Positions 1-8,132 of a DNA stretch of 64,000 bases are shown here, piece after piece (the stretch's first letter is position 1; every line of letters begins with the position of its first letter). Made by a program: the position numbers and the translations under genes. The stretch is taken from contig CBDCME010000009.1 of assembly GCA_965218865.1 (NCBI GenBank), positions 75,035-139,034 of the forward strand, given 5' to 3'. Source of the DNA: CBDCME01 sp965218865. GTDB taxonomy: Bacteria; Pseudomonadota; Alphaproteobacteria; JAAXGF01. The notes under the pieces are model-generated. The model was not told the DNA's origin. It did no database searches and saw only the letters and a list, made by a program, of their open reading frames with translations.

Positions 1-130
1 TCTTTCAGCATCAAAGTCGTTTCGCAAAGGAATCGTTGGCATTGAACACACTCCCTTGTTGCCAACAACCTTGAATCACACAAAACCTAGCGTGTAAACC
101 TTTGCGCGAGTCAAACTCTAGGGCGGTTGG
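1..130 (-). mobile_element. IS630-family element, edge fragment (transposase 5' end)
   Basis: This is the transposase-proximal end of an IS630 element whose remainder lies off the left edge. The sequence matches the corresponding end of the five full copies in the window and ends with the terminal repeat GGGCGGTTGG at 121-130. It includes the upstream region and the first codons of the first transposase frame on the minus strand. Seven bases (TATTATA) separate it from the next complete copy, so two copies sit almost back to back in the same orientation. Confidence 0.9.
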
Positions 131-137
131 TATTATA

Positions 138-1301
138 CCAACCGCCCTTAACATTGACTTGTGCGAGCCCACGCTCTGAGGCCGATGGACATGATCTTCC
201 AAGGTTGGTCGGTCAGGTTGTTCCAGGCTTGGCAAGAGGCCTCGACGATGGCTTCATAGGAGTCGAAGACACGATTGGAGAGCCAGTTCTGGCGGAGGTA
301 TTGCCAGACATTTTCGGCGGGATTGAGCTCCGGGGACTTGGGTGGCAAAGGCACGAGGGAGATGTTCTCCGGGATGCCGAGTTTGGCAGTGGTGTGCCAT
401 GCGGCTTGGTCGAGCAGCACGACGGCATGGGCGTTTGGGGCAACGGCCCGGCTGATTTCCTCGAGATGCAGGTCCATGGCTTCAGTATTGGCGCGCGGCA
501 TGACCAGCGCCGCGCCCTCACCGCGCTCGGGGCAGATGGCGCCGAAGAGATACGCCGAAGAGGTCCGTAGGTCCTTGACCTGGCGCGGGCGCGATCCCTT
601 TGGGGCCCACTGGCGCACCAGGCTGTTCTTCTGGCCGACGCGCATTTCATCTTGAAACCAAACCTCGATGGGCGTGTCCGGTGGCTGTGCCGCTACGATT
701 TTCGCCAAGTGTTCGGGAAAACTTTTTTTTAAATTCCTCCTGTGCCCGCGCATCCTGGCCGACGTGGCGCGGGCGCGCGGAAATATGCGAGAACCCGAGC
801 GCGGCCAGCAGCTTGCCGACGCTCCGCTCGTGATAGTCCACGCCGAAGCGCGTTCGGATCAGTTGCTTGAGATCGATGCAGCGCCAGCGCACGACCCCAT
901 CCCGTTCGGGATCGGGACCGGCCTCGATAGCCCGCGAAAGCGCCGCCATTTGCGACGGCGTCAACCGACGCAACGCCCCGTTCGGCTTGCGGTCGATCAG
1001 ACCGGCCGGACCTCCCGCGTTGAACCGGTGAACCCAGTCCCGCAACGTCTGCCGATCCATGCCGCCAATACCCGCCGCGCACGCTCGATCCATCCCATCG
1101 TAGATGGCCGCCATCGACAAAAGCCGTCGCGCCTGGTTCCCATCATCGCTCCGTGCCGCAAGAACACGGACTCTTTCAGCATCAAAGTCGTTTCGCAAAG
1201 GAATCGTTGGCATTGAACACACTCCCTTGTTGCCAACAACCTTGAATCATACAAAACCTAGCGTGTAAACCTTTGCGCGAGTCAAACTCTGGGGCGGTTG
1301 G
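138..1301 (-). mobile_element. IS630-family insertion sequence, copy A (1164 bp)
   Basis: This is a complete copy of the most abundant element in the window. Its ends are the inverted repeats CCAACCGCCC (138-147) and GGGCGGTTGG (1292-1301). TA lies directly outside each end (136-137 and 1302-1303), the target duplication expected of the IS630/Tc1/mariner superfamily. The other full copies (27519, 39735, 52030, 61433) have exactly the same length. Copy A cuts a PD-(D/E)XK-type gene, whose 3' part remains at 1304-1667. Confidence 0.95.
148..1213 (-). CDS. IS630 transposase, two overlapping frames (copy A)
   Basis: The first frame (647-1213) starts MPTIPLRNDF behind a GGGAG ribosome-binding site and carries helix-turn-helix domains. 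The second (148-753) carries the DDE catalytic core: Asp in VWFQDEMRVG, Asp in VVLLDQAAWH and Glu in SPELNPAENVW. The frames join at a run of eight A residues inside TTTAAAAAAAAG. Reading seven A instead of eight, or a +1 ribosomal shift there, gives one continuous protein of about 354 residues with the family-like junction EEFKKSFPEHL. The same run occurs in all five copies, so this looks like programmed frameshifting or slippage rather than decay. The fused protein would catalyse cut-and-paste transposition into TA sites. Confidence 0.88.
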
Positions 1302-1303
1302 TA

Positions 1304-1667
1304 TTAGCCCTTGTTGATGCATCAACTTTCCAAACTTCGGCTGTCGCCTCCGTTTGGGTCGATGCACTGGCAGATTGCCTACAAGCGCCAGATGGAAATC
1401 TACCAATGGCTCTTACGACGCAATGGGCTAGAGGTCGATCCAACTGCTTGGTTCGTGTACTGCAACGGCAGACTCGATGCTAGTGGGTTTAGGGAGCGCA
1501 TGGAGTTCACCGTCCGAATGCTGCCCTACGAAGGAGACGATTCTTGGGTTGATCGGACGATCGTGGAGGCATGGAAAACATTGTACCGGGACGAGATTTC
1601 GGAGCCCGACCCCGACTGCGAGTTCTGCGCCTACCGCAAGGACGCGATGCTCGCCGAGGATTGGTGA
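1304..1667 (+). pseudogene. PD-(D/E)XK nuclease-like protein, 3' fragment
   Basis: This is the C-terminal part of a gene cut at its 5' side by IS630 copy A. The readable segment contains YKRQMEIYQWLLRRNG, WFVYCNGRLD, then WVDRTIVEAWKTL and a final PDPDCEFCAYR. That pattern matches the C-terminal half of an uncharacterised PD-(D/E)XK nuclease superfamily family that ends in a conserved CxxC element. The N-terminal catalytic part is absent, so no activity is expected. Family assignment is from recall of the C-terminal pattern. From 1668 to 1961 I see no gene. Confidence 0.55.
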
Positions 1668-1961
1668 CTCAAGGCTTCCCTCGCGGGATCGCGGTCGCCG
1701 AGGCAAACTGGTATAAAGCGCTATTCGCCACCCCTGTCACCCAATCCTGCCCCATTCAGACTGGAGAGCGGTTAATGGTTTTCCGATCAAGACTGTTTGG
1801 CTATCATCGGCGCCCGATTGGAGAATTCTCTGGGGAATGTCGGTGAAAAGGATCAACGGTATCGGAGACAAGGGGACACGGTTGGTCGGCCTGCACGAAA
1901 ACCGCTCCCAACGGACGGGGACTCGGTCAGACGCCCATGAGGCCGCGAACGAGCGCGGCAA

Positions 1962-2366
1962 ATGAAGCGACGCCATCATGACGTTGGTGGCGTGAGGCTG
2001 CCGGATGCGACGATTGACCGGTCAGAGTCGGTGGATGCGCCTTGGCAGGTTGCGTTTACCGCGACATTGTGGGCATTGATCGGCAAGGAAAACCGGGTGA
2101 TAAGGCTTGATGAAATGCGCCGGGGGGTCGAGGATCTCTCGGCGGAGCGGTACGATGCCATGCCCTATTACGATCGCCAGACATTGGCGGTTGCCAGCGC
2201 CATGGTGGAGCGCCGTTACCTGACTTGGGATGAACTCAACTCGCGGATTGAAAAGCTAAAACCCCTACACGCAACCGAACAGACCGAGAAATTACATGAA
2301 CCGGCGCCAGCACGATTTGGGCGACACAAAGGGCACGCCCCTCCACGCCGACGAAAAGACCAGTGA
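1962..2366 (+). CDS. nitrile hydratase beta N-terminal-domain-like subunit (first)
   Basis: This is a 134-residue protein resembling the N-terminal half of the nitrile hydratase beta chain, which is a separate subunit in thiocyanate hydrolase. It begins MKRRHHDVGG, like the HD(V/L)GG start of that family. It continues with an APWQVAFTATLWAL helix, an RLDEMRRGVEDL segment and a final ERRYLTWDELNSRIE helix, all typical of the helical domain that wraps around the alpha chain. Its end overlaps the next gene by 71 bp in another frame, which implies translational coupling. With the next three genes it forms a metal-hydratase operon acting on nitriles or thiocyanate. It might instead be the activator-type homologue of the same fold. 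Confidence 0.75.
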   Translation: MKRRHHDVGGVRLPDATIDRSESVDAPWQVAFTATLWALIGKENRVIRLDEMRRGVEDLSAERYDAMPYYDRQTLAVASAMVERRYLTWDELNSRIEKLKPLHATEQTEKLHEPAPARFGRHKGHAPPRRRKDQ

Positions 2367-2598
2367 ACCCTGGGCGAAGATGATTACATCGCTGGCGGCG
2401 GCAATGGGCGATCACGACATCATAAGCAGCGACGAGTTGCGTCGGGCGCTAGATTATGCCTCGGCGGATGCCCTGGCGGCGGATTATTGCGAGCGCTGGC
2501 CGGAAGCGATGATCAACCTGCTTGAAGAAAAAGGACTGCTGACCCGGGAAGAGGTCTGGACCAAGATGGATGCCATAAAGGAAAAGCTGGAAGAGTGA
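2296..2598 (+). CDS. nitrile hydratase beta N-domain-like / accessory subunit (second)
   Basis: This 100-residue protein starts MNRRQHDLGD and repeats the layout of the previous gene: SEPWAKMITSLAAAMG, a SSDELRRALDY segment and a LLEEKGLLTREEVWTKMD C-terminal helix. It is therefore a second, diverged member of the beta N-domain fold. That fold is shared by true beta chains and by nitrile hydratase accessory (activator) proteins. The cluster probably uses one copy as structural subunit and the other as metallochaperone, but the sequence does not say which. The gene overlaps the preceding one by 71 bp and the following one by 4 bp (ATGA). Confidence 0.7.
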   Translation: MNRRQHDLGDTKGTPLHADEKTSEPWAKMITSLAAAMGDHDIISSDELRRALDYASADALAADYCERWPEAMINLLEEKGLLTREEVWTKMDAIKEKLEE

Positions 2599-2888
2599 CG
2601 ATGGCGATCTTTTGTGCGGGCGACCGTGTCCGCATCAAGAATTTGCATCCGCCGGGTCACCGTCGGACGCCGCATTATGTGCAAGGCAAAACCGGAGTGA
2701 TTGAACGGTATTGCGGCGACTTCAAAAACCCGGAAGAGCTCGCCTACGGCTTCGATGGCCTGCCGAAGCGGGAATTGTATCGCGTCCGCTTTTCGCAAAC
2801 GGACCTGTGGCCGGACTATGACGGTCCCGACGGCGATACGCTTGATCTGGAAATCTATGACCACTGGCTCGAAAAAATCGAGAGATAG
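2595..2888 (+). CDS. nitrile hydratase beta C-terminal-domain subunit
   Basis: This 97-residue protein corresponds to the SH3-like C-terminal half of the nitrile hydratase beta chain. Its signature includes FCAGDRVRIKNLHPPGHRR near the start (family GDxVRV...PxGHTR), then YVQGKTGVIE and ELYRVRFSQTDLW. In ordinary nitrile hydratases this domain is fused behind the helical N-domain. A free-standing copy is the arrangement of thiocyanate hydrolase. It starts inside the stop codon region of the preceding gene, and the alpha-type gene follows after 4 bp. Confidence 0.85.
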   Translation: MTMAIFCAGDRVRIKNLHPPGHRRTPHYVQGKTGVIERYCGDFKNPEELAYGFDGLPKRELYRVRFSQTDLWPDYDGPDGDTLDLEIYDHWLEKIER

Positions 2889-2892
2889 GGAG

Positions 2893-3540
2893 ATGATAAC
2901 TGATCCACGTGGGACACAGGGGCACGACCACGGCCCGGAACACGGCCAATCGGACGCCACGTCGGATGTGAACGAAACCGGCCATTACGAGTTGATGGCG
3001 GAGGCGATGAAGGAGCTTCTGATCGAAAAAGGCGTGATTAGCGCCGAGGACGTGCGCCGCAATCTGGAATTCCTCGACAGTCGTGACCCGGCGGATGGCG
3101 CGAAAATCATTGCCCGTGCCTGGACCGACGAAGGCTTCAGAAAGCGCCTGCTGGGAAACGGCACAGCGGCAGCCGCGGAATTGGGCTTCCCCATGGGCGA
3201 TGCGGAACTGATCGTCGTCGAAAATACAGACGATGTGCATAACATGATCGTCTGCACACTGTGTTCCTGCTACCCGCGGACCATCCTCGGCCTGCCCCCG
3301 GACTGGTACAAATCGAAAAGTTACCGCGCGAGGGCGGTAATCGAGCCACGCGCGGTGCTCAAAGAGTTCGGCACGGACCTCCCGAACCGCAAAACGGTCC
3401 GCGTCCATGATTCTAATGCGGACATGCGCTATCTCGTCCTGCCACAGCGACCGAAAGGCACCGAAGGCTGGTCTGCCGAGCAACTGGCGGCCATCGTCAC
3501 GCGCGACGCGATGGTGGGCGTAACGGTTCCGCAGGCCTGA
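2893..3540 (+). CDS. nitrile hydratase alpha / thiocyanate hydrolase gamma-type catalytic subunit (Co-type)
   Basis: This 215-residue metal-binding catalytic subunit contains VCTLCSCYPR. The three Cys and the Ser bind the metal in this family, and Thr in the second position is the pattern of cobalt enzymes (iron enzymes have CSLCSC). The following ILGLPPDWYKSKSYRARAV and LKEFG segments are also family hallmarks. The chosen ATG has an AGGGAG site directly upstream and follows the C-domain gene by 4 bp. A His/Asp-rich N-terminal tail (HDHGPEHGQ) resembles thiocyanate hydrolase gamma chains. With the split beta chain this favours a thiocyanate-hydrolase-like enzyme, but the substrate cannot be read from the sequence. 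Confidence 0.88.
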   Translation: MITDPRGTQGHDHGPEHGQSDATSDVNETGHYELMAEAMKELLIEKGVISAEDVRRNLEFLDSRDPADGAKIIARAWTDEGFRKRLLGNGTAAAAELGFPMGDAELIVVENTDDVHNMIVCTLCSCYPRTILGLPPDWYKSKSYRARAVIEPRAVLKEFGTDLPNRKTVRVHDSNADMRYLVLPQRPKGTEGWSAEQLAAIVTRDAMVGVTVPQA

Positions 3541-3592
3541 TCATCGCACGCTCGCCTAAATACCTTCGAAATACGCGTCAGTTTGGCAATTG

Positions 3593-5215
3593 TTAGTCTT
3601 CGGACTTCCAAATCTGGCGATAGTCGATTTGCCGGTGAAACCAGTATGTGTATCCGTGGACATTCGGTTGCACCGCCAGGTCGAGGTTTGCCTGGAATAG
3701 CGGAACACGCGGAACCTCCTGAAAGGCAAGGGTAAGGAAGCCTTTTATGTTGTTCGCGTAGTCCTCATCGTCGGCGGCGAATCTGGCCCCGTCGATATAT
3801 TTGTCCATTTCGGGATTCTGGTAGCTCATGGTGTTGAAGACACCGTTTTGGCTGTGATAGTTCCAGAAGAAAAAGTAGTCCGGATAATTCAGCCAACCGC
3901 CCATGTCGTTGAACAGCAAGGGCATGCTCTTCTTGCCGATGAACGCCCGCCAATTCCCCGCTGGGATCTTCTCGATGGTCGTCTTCACACCGATCTTCGC
4001 CAGGTTTTCCTGGACAAGCAGCGCCATCGGTTCACCCCATGTCCCGGTTCCGAGGTTGAAACTCAACGTAGTTTCGAAGCCGTCGGGATATCCCGCTTCC
4101 TCCAACAGCTCCCTCGCGCGATCCAAATCTTGGTTGTTCGGATAGGGCTGCGGAAAGTCGGTCGTCGTCGCCATTTCACTGGTACCGCCATACAGCTTGG
4201 CCGCCCTGCCGAATGTCACGGCACCGAAAATCTGGTCATAGGGGATCGAGAATGCAATCGCCTGTCTCACCTTTTTATTATCGAAGGGCGGTATGGTTAC
4301 GTTCATATCCAGGTACCACATCGAGTTTTCGATCGGAATGCCATGGACATTGAACTTTTCGGAGGTGGCAAGCTCGGAGAAGTCCTTGGGGGGCAGGTCG
4401 AACGACATGTCGATGTCGCCCTGCTCCAGAAGCGCCCGGCGGGTCGCCGCCGATGGGACGACACGCAGGATAACCCTTTTGATCTTCGGCACCGGACCGC
4501 TTTTCCAATCGTCGTTTCGGACGTAAATGGTTTGGACACCCGATTCATGAAGCTCGACCTTGAAGCCACCGCCTCCCGCCGTATTGTACTTGAGCCAATC
4601 CATGGCCCACGGATCCTTTTCCGTGACGTGCTCCTTGGCGGCTGTTGAATTATAGATCGCGGCGACCGGAACGCCGAGATCGGGAAGCGTCAACTTATCC
4701 TTCCTCACGAAATTGATCTTAAAGGTATGATCGTCCACGACCACGAACTGATCGGGCGATTCCAACGAGCCAGCCTTCATTTGGAACGATGCGAACCCGC
4801 CCACCGAAACGGCCCGGTCCAACGACCATTTGACATCCTGAGCGGTCACCGGGGTGCCGTCGTGGAAGGTGGCATCCTGGCGTAGCTTGAATGTCACCGA
4901 CATGCCGTCCGGGGCGATTTCCCAACTCTCGGCAAGCTCCGGCTCCAATTTCTGATAGTCGTACATGGGATCGCCGTTGGGCGCGGTTTTGCGGCCATAC
5001 GTCACCAGACGGTCGTAAACGTTCCATGAAAGACCGTACGCCGGCCGGTTGGTCCCGATTCCGTTAATGTCCATACTGTTTGGACCTTGCTCGCTCACGA
5101 CGACAAGCGTATCGGTATCCGCCTTAGCGGCAGAACCGCCATGCCCAATAATCAAGCCGAGAGCCATAAACATCGCTAAAGCGAAACTCGGACGCTTAAC
5201 AATCAACCTGGCCAT
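3593..5215 (-). CDS. ABC transporter substrate-binding protein, family 5 (peptide/nickel type)
   Basis: This 540-residue periplasmic solute-binding protein of the SBP_bac_5 (DppA/OppA-like) family has a signal peptide at residues 1 to about 32, with a hydrophobic core FALAMFMALGLII and an AKA cleavage region. The family signature follows: ELAESWEIAPDGMSVTF, then LRQDATFHDGTPVTAQDVKW, with later YPNNQDLDRARELLEEAGYP. The start has a good GGGAG site 6-10 bp upstream. No permease or ATPase genes adjoin it: one side is the convergent hydratase cluster, the other is IS debris. The transporter partners have therefore been lost or lie elsewhere. The ligand is unknown; dipeptides or oligopeptides are usual. 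Confidence 0.9.
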   Translation of the reverse strand: MARLIVKRPSFALAMFMALGLIIGHGGSAAKADTDTLVVVSEQGPNSMDINGIGTNRPAYGLSWNVYDRLVTYGRKTAPNGDPMYDYQKLEPELAESWEIAPDGMSVTFKLRQDATFHDGTPVTAQDVKWSLDRAVSVGGFASFQMKAGSLESPDQFVVVDDHTFKINFVRKDKLTLPDLGVPVAAIYNSTAAKEHVTEKDPWAMDWLKYNTAGGGGFKVELHESGVQTIYVRNDDWKSGPVPKIKRVILRVVPSAATRRALLEQGDIDMSFDLPPKDFSELATSEKFNVHGIPIENSMWYLDMNVTIPPFDNKKVRQAIAFSIPYDQIFGAVTFGRAAKLYGGTSEMATTTDFPQPYPNNQDLDRARELLEEAGYPDGFETTLSFNLGTGTWGEPMALLVQENLAKIGVKTTIEKIPAGNWRAFIGKKSMPLLFNDMGGWLNYPDYFFFWNYHSQNGVFNTMSYQNPEMDKYIDGARFAADDEDYANNIKGFLTLAFQEVPRVPLFQANLDLAVQPNVHGYTYWFHRQIDYRQIWKSED

Positions 5216-5367
5216 TCGACATCTCCCTGTTGGAGACGATTACCGCATTCGGATCGGTTACATCGTCTCTGTCGTTGGAATACTAAGAATGTGGTCGGCT
5301 AAAATAAAAAAACACTTCAGTGATCCCCTCAATTCTGACATGAAATTATTTACCCACCAAAATATAA

Positions 5368-5445
5368 TGTCAATGGCGGTGGAAATTGGGGCCACCGGAT
5401 CGGCCAACATCGCCACGAGTTTGTCCAGCTCGAGGCCCTTGAGGT
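5368..5445. mobile_element. possible IS21-family terminal fragment
   Basis: From 5368 the sequence begins TGTCAATGGCGGTGG and continues with AAATTGGGGCCACC. This resembles the terminal repeat region of IS21 elements (TGT...CA ends with repeated AATTG(A/G)CCCC blocks) and resembles the right end of the intact IS21 at 25581-25585 in layout. No istAB coding sequence remains. The rest of 5216-5497 is AT-richer spacer without a recognisable gene. Confidence 0.35.
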
Positions 5446-5497
5446 TGGGTCAATCAGGTTCGTCGCTGACATTTGATCCGACATTCCCCAGATGACA

Positions 5498-5795
5498 TCC
5501 AAATTCGTGGAAATCGTACCACCTTTCCACCGCCGAGGGAACTGCAACCCTTGCGCCGCCATCCGATGACCTGATTTTGGAGATCGGCCCTCGTTTAGAA
5601 GGCCATTTGCCCAGATTTTCCGCCATTCAGACACACCCCTCCTGTGGTTTTCACCTGGCCGTCGTTTTCCCGGCCTACGCCGGAGAGGGTCTTGGTCGCA
5701 GATCATCACTCAGGCTCAGGATTTTCCGGAACAGTTCCCTCGGCACCGCCACCTCGGCCAATTGGAACGTGACGTACCGGCTATGGCGGACAACA
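5498..5795 (-). mobile_element. IS1380-family remnant (transposase C-terminus and right end)
   Basis: A minus-strand frame ending in TAG at 5676-5678 reads RYVTFQLAEVAVPRELF and then RKILSLSDDLRPRPSPA. This is the typical last strand and helix of an IS1380-family transposase. The non-coding tail runs to AAATTCGTGGAAATC near 5500, similar to the TTCATGAAATA-type end of the complete IS1380 at 27503-30239. The N-terminal two-thirds are missing, and the fragment is fused directly to the broken ABC transporter gene. It differs in sequence from the other IS1380. Confidence 0.6.
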
Positions 5796-5969
5796 GAATA
5801 CGCGGCTCCTTGAGGATCGTCCGCGCGATAGCTACCCGTTGTTTCTCTCCGCCGGACAGCTTTAGGCCGCGTTCGCCGACAAGCGTTTGGTATCCGTCGG
5901 GAAGCGCGGCGATAAATTCATGAATGTGCGCCAGACTGGCCGCATTCTCCACCTCCGACGGGGACGTCC

Positions 5970-8049
5970 CAGGAACAATTTTTAGTCGCGGTTGAGGGTT
6001 CGGGATGAGTGGGATCGTGCTCGGTGCACGGGGTTCGGGGAGCCCCGAGCTTGCCTCGACGACGTCATGGGGACTGCTCGAAGCCACCGGACGGCGTTTT
6101 CGGATTCGACAGGCACACCGGTCCGCCCGCGCCGCTCGGCGGCACGTCCCGGTCCGGGGGAGAGGCGTGCTGTCTCAGGCGATGGGCGCGGTCATGATCG
6201 CGTCGAGGGCCTCCTGCGCCCGGGCGGCATAGTGCCGGTTGGCCTCGGGCAGATAACGGAAGCGTCCGTCGCAGCGCACGATGGCGATGGCCGCGTTGGT
6301 CAAGCAGGCGAGATTTCTGGGCAGGTGACGCACGTAGGCCCGGCATCGGTCTTCGTCGTAGGTGAAGTCGCGCACGTAGTGCAGGCGGTTCTCGATATGC
6401 CAGTGGTTGCGCACCAGTTCGAGCAACTCCTCGGGTCCGGCGCGCTCTGCGCCGAGCGAGGTGAGGCTCCAGGTCACCTTGATGCTGCGCTTGCCGGTCT
6501 TGAGGATCTCGCGTTCGCGCTCGATGCGCATGGCCTGGCGTCGCCCGTGGAGGTTGGCGTAGCCGTCCCACTCGGCAGCGGAGAGGTCGACGACGGCGCA
6601 GCGTCGGCGCTCGATGCGGCCATGGCCCTTGTCGACGGTTTCGTGCCAGAGCGCATCGCTGAAGTCGATCGCCTTGAGGTCTTCGAAGATCATCTCCTGG
6701 TTGTCCTTGACCGCGCTCATCACGTAGTCGGCGCGACGCCCGAGCAGGCAGCGCGCGGTCTCGTGCTGAGCGTGCATCGCGTCCATGGTGACGATCCGGC
6801 CTGTGAGGTCGAGGCCGCTGGAGAGTTCGCGCACGGCCGGGATTTCGTTGCTCTTGCGGTCGACCTCGACCTGCCCGAGGACCACGCCGGTGTCGTGCTC
6901 GACCGCCGCCACCATCATCCTGCGCCCGTCTTCGGTCTGCTTCGAGGCGCCGCGCAGATCCTTTCCGTCCATGGCGACCGGCGCGTGCGCGCTGCCATGC
7001 TGGCCGGTCCACTGGCTAATCGCGTTGTCCAGGGTCTCTGGCGGCAGGGCGGTGAGGGTCTTGTGGAAGGTGGTGATCGCGGGCGGGGTGTAGCGCTGTT
7101 TGGAAGGGCTCCAGAACGCACCCACCGCCTCGAGCTGCTCCTGGGAGAGCAGGGCGGCGAACTGGGCGAACGCGTTCACCCCCCGGTATCCGGCAAGCCG
7201 GGCGGCGACGGCGATCACCAGAATGGTGTTGAGCGCATAGCGCTTGCCCCGGGCATGGCGGTACTCGGGCACCTCACCCAGACACTCGAACAGGCTGCGC
7301 AGCCGGGGCGCGGCCATCGGCTCGGTGTGCTGCTCGGCGTTCCAGTGTGCCGGCATCCCGGTACGGCTCAGCGCCTCGGGGGCGCCGTCTGTCAGTCCGA
7401 ACACGAAGACCTCCTTGGGCTGACCGTGGTGGCGCCAGCGCGCTGCCCCTCCGGGCTCACGGGCAAAGCCCCGCGTCAGCCCCAGAGAGCGCCAGTTCGA
7501 CGCGCGGTAGCAGGTGCCGGCAAATCGCGAGACGTCCACGAACGTCTCCGCCAGAAGAGCCGGATATCCGTGCACCGCCTGGATGTCCTCAGACAGCCGC
7601 CGCAGGCTCAGCCCCAGCACACGGGAGGCCAGGTTCGGCACTCGGCCAGGCGTCAGAATGACGAAGCGCGAGTTGTTGGCGATCAGATGCAGACGCCGGA
7701 ACTGCTGCTCGGCCGACCACCCGATCCAGCGATCACGCGCGCCCAGCTTGAACGCGCCGGGCTGCCAGCCGATCAGTGCGAGCCAGGTCTCGCCATGCAC
7801 CGCGACATGGCGCAGGCCCTTGCCGATGACGCCGTGGAACGCCAGGTAGTGGTGCTGCTCCACCAACCGGTCCCAGCGCCGGTGCTCCTGCGCGCCCCAG
7901 GTCGGACGCACCGTGACCGCGCGCAAATCAATGGACGAATCCGAGACCGGCAGCGTCGCCATGACCGGCACACTGCCACACCGAGAATGAAATGGCCAGC
8001 GCCGCGATCACCTCACCCTGATCACTGGGCGGACAAAAAACTAGCCCTG
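5970..8049 (-). mobile_element. ISAs1-family insertion sequence, copy 1 (2080 bp)
   Basis: The element has ends CAGGAACAATTTTTA (5970 on) and, inverted, CAGGGCTAGTTTTTTG (ending 8049). A perfect 10-bp target duplication GGGGACGTCC lies at 5960-5969 and 8050-8059, as expected for ISAs1. The second copy at 13006-15085 has the same length, and I found one base difference between them (6480 versus 13516). It interrupts an ABC transporter fragment. Confidence 0.93.
6175..7971 (-). CDS. ISAs1 transposase with N-terminal DUF4338 (DruA-like) domain, copy 1
   Basis: This 598-residue protein is much longer than ordinary ISAs1 transposases (about 370). Residues about 1-215 (WDRLVEQHHYLAFHGVIGKG, LALIGWQPGAFKLGARDRWI, NNSRFVILTPGRVPNLASRV, SNWRSLGLTRGF) form the DUF4338 domain also known as DruA. 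Residues about 230-598 are the ISAs1 DDE transposase: Asp in PVAMDGKDLRG, Asp in VTMDAMHAQHE, Glu in RNHWHIENRLHYVRD. The fusion is intact and identical in the second copy except one Lys/Glu change, so the element was probably mobile recently with the DruA-like domain on board. What that domain adds to transposition is unknown. Confidence 0.9.
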   Translation of the reverse strand: MPVMATLPVSDSSIDLRAVTVRPTWGAQEHRRWDRLVEQHHYLAFHGVIGKGLRHVAVHGETWLALIGWQPGAFKLGARDRWIGWSAEQQFRRLHLIANNSRFVILTPGRVPNLASRVLGLSLRRLSEDIQAVHGYPALLAETFVDVSRFAGTCYRASNWRSLGLTRGFAREPGGAARWRHHGQPKEVFVFGLTDGAPEALSRTGMPAHWNAEQHTEPMAAPRLRSLFECLGEVPEYRHARGKRYALNTILVIAVAARLAGYRGVNAFAQFAALLSQEQLEAVGAFWSPSKQRYTPPAITTFHKTLTALPPETLDNAISQWTGQHGSAHAPVAMDGKDLRGASKQTEDGRRMMVAAVEHDTGVVLGQVEVDRKSNEIPAVRELSSGLDLTGRIVTMDAMHAQHETARCLLGRRADYVMSAVKDNQEMIFEDLKAIDFSDALWHETVDKGHGRIERRRCAVVDLSAAEWDGYANLHGRRQAMRIEREREILKTGKRSIKVTWSLTSLGAERAGPEELLELVRNHWHIENRLHYVRDFTYDEDRCRAYVRHLPRNLACLTNAAIAIVRCDGRFRYLPEANRHYAARAQEALDAIMTAPIA

Positions 8050-8132
8050 GGGGACGTCCCGGGCCTGCCGTATGCGATGTTGTAATAGATCGTGTCGTTG
8101 AACAGCACCGCATCCTGCGGGGGAAATCCGTT

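Larger units (their letters stand above)
5796..8132 (-). pseudogene. ATM1-like ABC transporter ATPase fragment, split by ISAs1
   Basis: This is a remnant of the ATPase domain of an ATM1/HMT-type exporter on the minus strand. The upstream piece (8060-8132) reads GFPPQDAVLFNDTIYYNIAYG (Q-loop region) and the downstream piece (5796-5969) reads AHIHEFIAALPDGYQTLVGE and then LKLSGGEKQRVAIARTILK (signature motif). Between them lies a complete ISAs1 element flanked by a 10-bp duplication GGGGACGTCC. Removing the IS restores the frame (YGRPGTSPSEVENAA). The Walker A side, the membrane domain and everything after the signature are missing, so the gene was already a fragment when the IS entered. Confidence 0.85.

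Noticed and set aside
6175..7971. Druantia defence system because of the DUF4338 domain
   Set aside because: The domain is fused to an ISAs1 transposase, and none of the Druantia partner genes (for example the large DruE helicase) is nearby.
5992..8085. A 697-residue plus-strand reading frame (and its 905-residue twin at 13028-15745)
   Set aside because: It lies opposite the ISAs1 transposase, is low-complexity in character and has no recognisable domain. The minus-strand frame has clear DDE motifs.
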